Of a stretch of 64,000 nt of DNA, positions 1 to 11,800 are shown piece after piece; within the stretch, counting starts at the first letter, position 1, and the number at the start of each line of letters is the position of its first letter. This DNA is from Magnolia sinica (lineage: Eukaryota; Streptophyta; Magnoliopsida; Magnoliales; Magnoliaceae): contig NC_080588.1 in the NCBI RefSeq assembly GCF_029962835.1, positions 69,156,001 through 69,220,000 of the forward strand, written 5' to 3'. A program made the translations under genes and the position numbers. Below the pieces are notes generated by a model that had not been told where the DNA came from, made no database searches, and was given only the letters and a program-made list of their open reading frames with translations.

Positions 1-1501
1 CACATTTTTATCCACAATGAAGGCAAGGAGCGAGATCAAATAGAAGATAAACTATGCTTTTTTCATAGAAAAATCAGTCCACATAGAGGGCAGATGCCTT
101 CTTGGTGAACAAGGAGGAGGATGTTCGCTTGTTTGATGGAGTGTCAAATAGAAAAGCATGCTTCATTCATCTTTGAGAGGAGCTGAAGGACTTTCACTTC
201 AAATACCTAATCTAGTTCTCAACTCGAGGCTCCAACTAGGGGAGAATTATGGACTACTAAATAGGTGAAAGAGGAATTAAAAGGGTTAAGATGCCAACTT
301 GTGGTGCTGTTATTTTGTCAAATATGTTCCATGCCACTTTTTGGGTGTTAAATATGTCCAGATGACACTAAATTGGTCCAATTTTATTACCAAAAAGTCC
401 CATTGAAAATTGAGTTAGCTTTCAAATGAGCCTAACTCATGATGCAAATCTGACTACCAATTATGTTATCGCTGATTTATAGAAGGCTATATGGTTGTAA
501 TGTCATTTAGGGGGATTTCAGTCATCAATATTTATTAAAATAGATTGCTAAGATTAGGAATTAGGATTACATGAAGGTTTCTTTTGTTTTAAGGAAAAAT
601 ATATATGCATGTAGAGGAGTTTTTATGAATAGTTAAGTGAATGATTGAAGTTTTTATGCATAGATAGTTTCTCTTGCATAGGAGTAATTCCTCCTCTCTT
701 TCGGTGTGATGCTCAAAACTGGCACCATTGCTTTTTATTTATTTATTTTTTAAATGTTTAGCATTGTTCTGTTTATTCTGTATTAATAGTTTCTCTTGCA
801 TAGGAGTAATTCCTCCTCTCTTTCGGTGTGATGCTCAAAACTGGCACCATTGCTTTTTATTTATTTATTTTTTTAATGTTTAGCATTGTTCTGTTTATTC
901 TGTATTCTTCCTGCCATTAACCCCCATTCTTTTTCGTACACTGAGGCGCTTCTGGTAGGTTGCCAACCAGACTTTTGCCCTGGGTCATCTACATGGCGTG
1001 GCTCATCTGATGCATGACCAGATGTCCTACATGTGCCAAGCAGGCATGTATGGTTGCATGTGGAGGTTTTTATGGGTGCAGAATAGTTCGTACTTTAGCC
1101 TGCTTGGGAAATGACAGCTTACAAACTTAAAAATGAGTAAACCGCAATATTTTCCTGCATGCTTTTTTTGTTTAAAATATTGCTTCCTAGGGTGAGGCAC
1201 ATCAACAGTATTAATAAGGTTGCCGCATGTGCAGTTTTGAAGCTCATGAAGTCAATAAATCCTCCATAGTCTTCTATTTTACAAAGTTTTCATTGCTTAT
1301 ATAGTATTTGTATTGCTATTTTGTGCTTCTTTGGCATGCTAGAAGGTTGATGGCATTGATTTTTGTCAACATGGTTCCATGAATACATTTATCGGTCTTT
1401 CTGATAATATTATCTCTTGATGGGAGAGTTAATTCTTGCAAAAAGGCACAACTTACCAATTTTTTGCTTGACTATTTTATTTATTATTTATTTTTAAATA
1501 G
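1..1501 (+). other. B55 intron sequence upstream of the first visible exon
   Basis: No B55 exon is visible here; the preceding exon (the one ending in the 'TIKFWK' region in relatives) must lie left of the window. Positions 1-260 give weak LINE-like peptide scraps (a FFHRK-type motif near 60-75), too degenerate to be sure. A 122-bp tandem duplication sits at 664-907. The rest is ordinary AT-rich intron. Confidence 0.5.
664..907. repeat. 122-bp tandem duplication
   Basis: Unit 664-785 is repeated at 786-907 with only about one difference by eye, including the same ATTTATTTATTTTTT tract. It is a recent intronic duplication. Confidence 0.9.
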
Positions 1502-1645
1502 GTTCAAGAGAAAAAGGTGAAGAAGATATCCGAGATGAACTTGGACCCATCAGCTTGCATGGGAAATGGAAGCCTTTCCTGCCAGAATGGAGCAGTTGAC
1601 TTTGAATTTCCCCCTGGAGGAATTCCATCACTTCATTTACCAGTG
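1502..1645 (+). CDS. B55 exon encoding VQEKKVKK...SLHLPV
   Basis: 48 codons in phase 0. Acceptor 'aatag' ends at 1501 and donor 'gtagtt' starts at 1646. It encodes the linker after an early WD blade, with a variable Ser/Asn-rich stretch that is shorter than in Arabidopsis relatives, then [13 protein letters not shown]. Confidence 0.93.
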
Positions 1646-1781
1646 GTAGTTGTACTTAATCCTGGCTACTGATTGTATTTATTCAAATCCCCAAATAGTG
1701 TAGCTCTAAATGAATAGAGGAATATCGTATTATGAGAAATGTTCCAGTGCTCTCAGGGCACTATAATTTATATGCCCCCCA

Positions 1782-1814
<33 letters not shown>

Positions 1815-2797
1815 AAAAAAAAGAAGAAGAAGAAAGCAATGTAAGTTATAGTGTTCCTAGTTGCATTTGGGATACTTAGACATGATCTAGAATGTTCATT
1901 TGGTCCAGTGCACATTCCATGTGCTAGCATGCAAATATCATGCCGATGTGACAAATGTTAACTATTTGATTGATGGCCTTTAATATGGACGGTCATGACC
2001 ATTTACACAGAAATAGGTCCAGTCATTCAATATAATCCATCTGTTTGTTAAGTCCCATCATGGATGCTTATGATTCTAAAGAATCAGTTTTTTTTAAGGC
2101 AATCATAACCATCTAATCCATGAATTGGAAAAGGTTGCTATAAAAAAAAAAGCCAAATCAAGGATGGGTTGGATCATCTGATCATTGTAATTTTTGCATG
2201 GTAGCCCATGAAATGTGTTGAGAACTTAATGGACAGCTCAGATCGATCAATTAGACTGTCCATGTAAACCAATGCAACAAGGAACACTATAACGTATAGT
2301 GCTCTGAGAGCACTGGAGCATATCTCTTGTATTATAGTTTATCCATCTCTCTTGTGAGCTGTGCACATAGTTGCCAGGAGACGCTTACTTCTGTTGGTTT
2401 TGGCTGGACATGCAATTTGCCATATGGCTGCTACCAGTCCTTTAGTTCACTTTGAAGCCTACAATTTGTATATGTATTTGCAATTGGAGAATTTCATACT
2501 ATTTCACAATTATGTTAATTTGTAAAATAGAATTTCTTATGTGTTTATATGTATGGCCCTTTTTATCCAGAATAAATGTTCAATGATACTGTTGCTGGCC
2601 ACATCTATAAAGAAGCTAATTGAGTTTTTGATTGTTTAGTTAACGGAAGATGGTTTCATACTTAGATCTTCTGTGTTAAAGTTTCAATCAAGGGGACTGA
2701 TTTTGTTTCCCTGTTGCCTGTCTGTATGTCATTGTTGTTGATGTAATACATGGATTGAAATTTCAAAGCTTCACAGCAAGGAGAGCATGTTCTCACC

Positions 2798-2856
<59 letters not shown>

Positions 2857-5800
2857 ACATAGCTTCACAGCAAGGAGAGCATGTTCTCACCTCTCTCTCT
2901 CTCTCTCTCACACTCACACACACACACACATGTAATACATAGATTGAAATTTCAAAGCTTCACAGCAAGGAGAGCATGTTCCCACATCTCTCCTCTCCCT
3001 TCTCTCTCTCTCACACACACACACACACATGTCCAAGGCGTGCACATCCAGTCATCCATAGAAATTCATTACGTGCATGCAAGTGAACATACACATGTGT
3101 GACTTTTTTGGATGGGAACTTTAGAATCTTTTGTGTGTCTACTTCTCTCATTGGCTTCTGTTCTGGTTAATTTTGTTCTTCTTATTATGTTATCTACTAT
3201 CTTATATAAGATAAAATTATAATTTGGTTCTCAATCTCCACTTGTTTCTCTTTTTAGTTGTTTCTTAATTTTTGTTTGCCTGCATGTCCAGAAGATCTAT
3301 TTCTTTTGACTTCTGTGAGGGCTTCGTTTGTAGTTGGTCAAATTCTTTAATGGCCTTCGCTGTAATTAACCAGAAACTAACTATGAATACAATCTTGCAT
3401 GGTTTGTTTGAGCAGGTTGTTGGCCATGAGACAAACCTTGTTCCAAGATGTCGGAGAATATATGCTCATGCACATGATTACCATATTAATTCTATTTCAA
3501 ACAATAGGTGGGTTGGATACTTTGTTTCTTTGAATAGAGCATATTTTGCTTTTGGATGACCTTCTGGTCTTTGTTTTGACAAAAGGAATATGAATTGTTC
3601 ATTTGTTTGACGTACATTAGTATTGCAAGTACCTAACTGCAAACTGCTTATTTGTGGTTGTTGAAAGTATGTGAAAACCAATGTTTTAATGGTAGGTAGT
3701 GCACATGATATTGCACATTTGAGAATGGGAAATACCGTGGGATATTAATGGGAAATATTTTGGATATTGTGTAAAGTAGAATGAGGGAAACACCATGCAC
3801 ATGATATCCCAAGTGTTGGGCTTTTTGTTATGTTGTGAGTTTTGCTGAGGTCAATCGAATTGGGTAGAGCTGTGGGGAGGATGTCTCTTCTTGCTGGGCT
3901 TTGGGCTATTTGGGGGGAAGGAACAACAGATGTTTTCTGGACATTTATGGAAATCCAAGGGGAACCTTTCTAAGGGCAAATCCAAATGTAATAGCATGGT
4001 CTGCGGTCTCTTCCAATTAAATTTAGAGGTTTGTAATTAAGCAGATTAGGCTTGGGTTGCGTTGTAATGTTTCTTCTTTCTTTTTCTGTTTTCTTTCAGC
4101 CTTGCTGCTTCAATGAATAAATAGTCACCCTTCAAAAATAAAATAAAAAGGGAAAAAAGAAAAAGAAAAGTAGTATGAAGGAAACTTTAAAAATGGTGGA
4201 ATTTTTCAATGAAAGCTTCAGGAGCTATTGAAAGACACGATTACACATTTTGAATTCAAAACATTACAAAAAAAATAAAAAAAATGTATGCCATGGTCTT
4301 ATTTCCACGTGACTCTATAACGGTCATTCATTTTTATTTTTTTTTAAAGGAGGAAGATGTACAAAATGTATGCCACAGTCTTAGATCCACCTGACTTTGT
4401 AATGGTCATTTTTTTTTTTTTAAAGGAGGAAGATCTATCGGCCCCATATAGGCCATTTAATAACATTCTTCATTTAAAAAAAAAAATTATAATCATGATA
4501 GGGTGTCCCCACCCCTTTATTAAGGCAAGATTAATCCTTGCGGATGCATGCAATCACCTGCAAGCCACATGCATAGGGTATATCTCAGGGAGGGGAATTG
4601 AACTCGCGTTTGTGGGGGAGCAAACCCACGACACTAACCATTCGCTCAAACCCTGAAGGAAGAGGAGGAAAAAAAAAAAAAAAAAAAAAATCTTATGAGG
4701 AGGAATTATAAAAAAAATCTTACGATTTACGATAGTATTTGTAATTCAATATGATTCAACCCCTATTACGATTTGCAATATGATAATGATTTTGAGAACA
4801 CTACAGTAAAAAAAATAATAATAAAAGAAAAACGATTTTGACAACATTGTCACCAACAAAGAATAGCTTGAAGAAGCGTTCTTCATATTTCAGTCTTTGT
4901 TTCGCAAAATTATAGAGTACATTGAACATGAAAATTCTATTGTGCACCAGCTTGCAAATTCACAGGTGCGGATGAATAATTGCTCCCTGATGATCCTTCG
5001 ATAGAAAATTAAATACCATTTTACCCAATGTTATTCATAAACTATAGTTTCAAATTTTCAATCAAGTGATAAATTATGATGATTATTAGAGGGTGACTGG
5101 TAAGGACTTTGGAGAAGTATCAGTTGTCTTGGTTTTAATATTAATGGAGATTGTTCTGAGTCAGTCTGGCTCCAGACCTCTGGTTCATGTTCGGTAGCAA
5201 TGGTTTTCTAACCTATTCAGTCTAGGTACATCCTAGGGTGTCCTTTTTCATAGTTCTTTGGCAGTAGTAATAACTGGAGATTCCACAAGTTTGAGCTTTT
5301 TGTTGTGGAATATTTGTCTTATAGAGGTGCATGGGTGCTTTCTCTAGTGTGACGCGTGTACCACGCGGCACTAGACACATCTAGATACTTGACCAACACA
5401 CCATATATTGAGTTATGCTACTCCCTTTTAAATGGCAATTCGACTGGGACAGTTTTCAACATCGGTTGTCTTTACCATAAAAGACACATGCCTGGGTCCG
5501 AATCTGTTGTTCCAGGGACTGTTTCTTCCGATGATACCCCAAAAGCTACATGCGTTGGCATTGCGTTTCAAGGTGTTGCCAAAAATAATGGGCTGTGTGA
5601 TTGCTGACCCATTTTGTTTCTTTGGAAGTATGGATACTCTGGTAGTTTGGTTATAATTTAGTTGAAGAATATTATTATAGCACACACTTGTGTATACTTG
5701 TACAAAATCTAGGTATGTAGCGAGTCAGCTGCAAGGCAAGCTTAGAGTAGTCACAAACTGGTTCCTCCTATTTTGTTGTGGGTATTTTGCTAAATTCTTG

Positions 5801-8800
5801 TAGCTCTAGGATATAATGGGTAACGTATATGTCACAAAGGAATGTTTAGACATTTTTTTAATTCCAATGTTTTGCACAAAGCCTAAAGTCTTTTTTTTTT
5901 CAAAATAATCCAACCCAACTATAAGGTCAGAATAGCAATATTTTAGGCAAAATTTTATGAATGTAATTGGGTGATTGGTTAATCCTTCCGAGTGGGATAG
6001 GCTGTCAAAGCCACTGAACAGGGTGGTGTTAAATCCTTCTTTTAGATGGTATATTCTCTCTTTCTATATGTATGTTTGTATATATAAAAAGGTTTATATA
6101 GAAGCGGGTCATTGACTCATTGTTAATTTCTTTTGGATGGTTTGAACTTATACCACTACTGTATTTGTAATATCTGGACACATATACATTCTTATGGTCC
6201 AGGTTGTTGTAATAAATGTGATATTTCAGCAACCAAGTTTTCAGATCCTTGGGCTTGAAATATTTTAACTCTATCCCATCTTATCGCATATAATGCATCA
6301 TTAATACTCAATGGGATATTGAAATTGATGTCCATTCTTATTCTAATCCTTGTACAACTTGTGTTTGTGTTTCATTCATTCACTCGCCAAATATTCTGTT
6401 CTGTTGTCCTCAGTGACTGCGAGACATTTATATCAGCAGATGACTTGCGAATCAATTTGTGGAACTTGGAGATAAGCAATCAAAGTTTTAATATAGTTGA
6501 TGTAAAGCCTGTAAACATGGAGGACCTCACTGGTATGCATTGCCAATTCTTGTTCCAAGTGATTGTGATTTGGTATAATTTCACTTATGTTTGAATCTGT
6601 TAATGTTTCATATAAACTAGAATGCCATTACTTCCTTTTTCTTGATTTTGGTTTGGTATATGATTCTATAGTTTATTATTTATTCATTCATTTATTTATT
6701 TAGTTGAAGGAGGGAGGGAGGGAGGGAGATTCACTGGAGGAAAACCAACTCTCCAATATCATGGCAAAAGTTAGTAAAAAAAAAAAAAAAAAAAAACGTA
6801 ACTTGAATTTTTTATATAAATATATTTTTGAACTTTTTAAATTTATTTATTAGTTACAACAAATATCTTAAATATTTTTATTTTCAGCCAGATTTCCCAA
6901 TAATATCCCCAGGAAAACCTCAAAATTTGAAATCTTCCGAGAAATTTCTGGACCAAGAAATTGCCAAGAACAGCATTTGCCACTGGCAAGGACCCGATTG
7001 ACTCAGGCATCACCCAACAATAATGAAATAAGTCTAAAAAGATCCCTCAGATGGTGTGCATGAATAAATGATCCACGGACTCAGCATCCTGAAGGCATAA
7101 GTCACATTTTTATCATCATTTTCCATTTTCGAAGGATATCGATGGAGAGCACTTACCCTTTGCCCACTAACCAACCAAAGACTAATCTGAGGGGAACCAC
7201 AGAATGACCAAATGGGCTCTATTTACTCACAAGATTCTTGTGGACTGGGAGAGCAAATTGCTGACTGAAAAGATCTAACTGTGAATCTGCCAACCTTTCT
7301 AGTCTCCAAATTAACCATCCCTTTAAGACATGAGCGGAAGCTGACATTGCAGAGGGTCCAGCAAACCCATCATCTCCTCCATCTGAATGTCATCCATATT
7401 CTTTTAACAAGGTGGAGCTAGTAATTCAAAAACAGTTATTGTGTAATGGTGCTGCCTGTTGCATGATACGGGGCCATAACACCCGATTTGAAAAAAAAAG
7501 GCCCTGTAACTGCCATAACAGGCTGACACATTGCCGCCCATAACGGACCAATATGGGCCTGTAAAGGGCTGGTACATTTTTATATATATTTTTTTTCAAT
7601 TAGAATTTTGTTTTGACTGTTTTATCTCTCTCAAAAAAAGAAGACCGTTTTAAGGCCATAACAGCCTTTATGGGGGTGTATTGTAATTTCCATAAGGCTG
7701 GCCATCATGGCCACCGTTTCCGTTATTGAATTCCTTGAGGTGGAGCCTAAACCACATTGCCTCCTAGCACTTACAAGCACTGCAAAACAAACAATCAAGC
7801 CTGGAAAGATAAGACGAAGCGGCCTCTCTGCACACCAACTGTCCTTCCAAAAGCCAGTATGGGTTCCGTTGCCCACCGGATATGAGTTTTCCTTCTTGTA
7901 CAGAACTGCAGTTCTCAAAATTCCATGGGAAATGCTTGACGCACTGTAAATTGAGATTTAGTGACCCAACCTCCCCCCTGTCCCATATTTGCATAAAATA
8001 ACTTGTTTCCGTAAACTGTCCTCTTCCACTTTGAACCTCCATAGCCACTTCCCCAATAATGCTACATTCATGGATTTCAAATCCACAATACTGGCCCCTC
8101 CCCCACTGGTAGGCCTGCGGGCATTGTTCAATTCATAAGACGAAGTTTGCCTCGTCTTCTCACCCTCTATGTTGAAAATGAAGCTTTTCCAATCTGCTAA
8201 TCACAGATGGCAGGCAATGCTAAGGGCCAGTTTTGGGTGTAAGAAGAATTGAGGGCAAAAGTGTCCATCCACTGCCCAGAGTGAGAAAGGGGTCTCTCAC
8301 TGGCTAGCATTGTTTTCTCAATTTGGCTTGCATTTTGCGAATGGGAAAAATTAGTCTGCCTTACCATCCACATCTTGTGGAATGCATGGAAAGACTCCAC
8401 TTCTGGAACATGTTCACAGGTCCATGCACATTGATAATCCAATTCTGTGGTATGTCCAAACAGGTCCTAAATCTCACACACAGACCATGCCTTCTTATTT
8501 CTTCTTTCATGATGGTTGTGTGCCTAACTATGGGGGATATTTCATTTTCAATATCTTGGCTTATGTGCTCGGATGATGCCTAAGAATCCCTTAATCAAGC
8601 CCTCATGGGAGCATTCCATTTATCCAACACAAGCCTAATATGCATTCAATACCTGGTACTTTAGATGCAGTCTCATAGAAGCGAGTGCCATGAAGAATTT
8701 GCATTTGTTGAGATATTGGGATAGTTTTGCAGAATGTTAAACCAAAGTATCAACAATTAAGTTTTTATGATTAACTAAAGTAGTTCATCATGAAAATTCT

Positions 8801-11800
8801 ATCTTTGTTTTCTTTTCTGTTGAAGGTGATATGATGGTAATTCTTTTTCCTTCCTAAAGCATTCTCGTGGAATATTACATCAGATGACAATGTAATCCAA
8901 TGTTTCAAACTCAATGATCACAATATTTGTGGAATGCTTTTGCTCATAGATAAGACAATACTTGCAAGTATGCAGTGCAATAGGTTGATAGCTTTATTTA
9001 AGTCCTATTTTGGGCTTCATGCTTTAATGTTATTTTACAACCAAGACTTTACTAAATTTGGATTTTTAGCTTATTTGGTCAGTATACATGTATGATCTAT
9101 TCATTTTGCAAGATTACTTCCCACCAGTGTTTTAAATAGAAAATAGCATGTGGCATAGCGTTCACCCCTTTGAAGCATGAGGCATAAGCTACATAGCCTG
9201 TAGCGTAAGCTATACAACTTCTGGATTATTAATCAAGGTGCTTGGTTGCACCATTGTCATGATATTCTATACCAGATTAGGCTGATTAATAATGAAATTT
9301 AACAAAATTTTATGATACCTGGTGCAATAAAATGCATCCTAAAGTAATAGGAAAGGGAAATTATTAAGTATAAAGGTAAAGAAAGAGCAATGAAATTGAT
9401 TTAATATTGCTAGTTATATTATTTTACTAAAAGCATTAAAAAGGTTAACTAATTTTTATTGGAAATGGAAAAATGTAACAAATCATTGAAAACATCATGT
9501 GAGCTACATAGCGTGTAGCGTATGCAAATTATGATGTAGCATAGGCTACATGACACTTAAGCTATTTTCATGAGCTACAAAGCGTTAAGGCTATGCTACA
9601 CTTCGTAGCGTAAGCTACACGCTACATAGTGTAGCTATTTAAAACACCGCTTCCCACTTACTCAATTACTCTATCGAGGAATTGCTGGTTGGGTATTCAG
9701 TGGTTAGCCCATACTCAATTCCTCATTCAAGGAATATGTCAGGCTGGTTTCGGAAGTAGAGGTCATAGGAAGGAAGCACCCTAGGGATTCTATATCCATG
9801 GAAATGCAATTTACATAGTATGATGTTGAAAACCCTTCTATAACTGATGTGGACAAGCTTGCCTTGGCCTTTTTAGAAGGTCATGACTATCAGATGTCAG
9901 TCAAATGGTTCATGCGATGACTATACATGTTCCTTTGGACCCAATGGTTACAATTGTTCTTCTACTGGACGTCATCTCATCTTAGCTGCTGGACATGGAA
10001 TGGACACCACATGGATGGACTTGGATAGCAGGCCCACACCATCCATTCATCTGTGAGTGGCCCCACCCTGGTGCATGTTATTAAAAACGGTTACATAATG
10101 GTAACAATGGGACCCGTTATGTGATATAGGGCTGTAACAGCCATTAGGGCCATAGGGCTGGCCGTTATGGTCACTATTTCTGTTGTTGAATGCCTTGCCT
10201 TGGCGCATGATTGTGTGAGTGGCATGACACGTGGTTCCATGGGTATTGCATCATCAATGGTGTCCGCAAGTAGGATCCACATGGCTCGCGCAGCAAGGTG
10301 GACTCTCTTTTACGCCTTTGCTTCTCTCTAAGTGTTTGCCTTTTTTAGTTTTTCATTTAATTAGAGAACATGTGTCAATTCCTTATTGGACTTTTCTTTG
10401 TTAGGTGACTCACGCAAGCTATAGCCGATTGCTATGGTCGGTAAGGGTTTCTTTCATTTCTTAGATATATAACATATATTCTCTCATAGTAAGAGGGGAA
10501 ATGACTTTTGATTTTGAATTAATCTTATTTCTTTGAAAGCTTTGGCTTTTGTGAAAAGAGAGGAGAGTGGATGTTGCCCCTCCTTGATCTTGCATGGATT
10601 TATCCACGTGTGAGGTTTATTGTCTTCTTCCCTCATTTAAATCGCTCTGATTCTTGCAAACTTGGACAATCACAATTAATCCTTTTAGGTTTGATTCTGA
10701 GATTCTCCCTTGGGTTAGGAAAACTTGACCTTAAGTTTTGTTTACTCTATTCACTGGATGTATCACGTACAAATGGTACAAGGTACTTGATGTTGAACAT
10801 GTTTGACATCTTGATGTGGCTAGGAGCTTGAAGTTGGTATGCATTGTCATTTATGTTCTTCATAATCTGGTATGGTTCAATCTCTCTCCTTCAACTTGTT
10901 GTACGCGTGATGCAGGACACGAAATTTAAGTATGAGATGCAAGAATTCAGGCTTAGATCATACTAATTCAGAAATAGTTACACAAATTCCACATCCCACA
11001 TGACAATCCAAATCATTCAATTAAAAAGGGGAATCTATGCGGGTTCAGGCCGACATATGCTAGGACTGGAACAATAAAAATTATAAACCAAACGATGTCA
11101 AAGGGAAATAGAAATCAACCACACATGCATAAAAATCAGTCCCTAATCCAAGGGATTCCCCAATTTCAATTCAAGGAACCCTAAGGTGAAAAAAAGGGAC
11201 AAATAAATTAGGGCTAATGCAAACTAAGACTAGAGTTTAGGAAATATGAATGAAAAGAGGAAAACCAGAGGAAAACCTGACTCTGAGAAAGCTCCTGCGT
11301 GCAGATGGTGACGCGGGGCTGACGCACGTGCGCGGGTGGGCTGGCCGCATGTGTGATGGAAGCCCGCCTCCCCAAAGTGACACCCAGGCCTTGGTCGGAC
11401 AGGGGAGACCTCCAATCCCTCAAAGTTTGACAACGATCCGACGTAAGGTCGATGTGTAGTGCTCTGCCGAAGTTTCAGCCCTCCTATAGGTCCAGATTTT
11501 GGAAACTGGCTATAGGGTGATGAATAGCTGTAAAAAGCTGAGAAATTCAAAGCAATAATAATGATAAAAGATGAGATATATGGATGAAAGAGGGTAGGGG
11601 CGGATGGAGATAGATGTGGCTTCACACCATGGTAGTTAGCCCTTCGAAGTAGGGAGGGTTTCGCACCCACTTTTGAATTCTTTTACAACTCACGAAGAGA
11701 ACAGGAAAATAAAGTAGAGATTTTTATTAAACTTGAATGAATGAAAATAACTACAAGGGGTGCCTATTTATAGGGAAAACCCTATACCCCAAAATTCGCA

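Noticed and set aside
5356-5690. Overlapping 74-85-aa ORFs in the second complete B55 intron in the window
   Set aside because: Both strands open by chance; they are not flanked by splice sites that would add to B55.
11230-11670. 146-aa ORF on the - strand
   Set aside because: Lies wholly inside the gypsy 3' LTR; the matching region of the other LTR (14236-14539) has a different frame layout, so it is not a gene.
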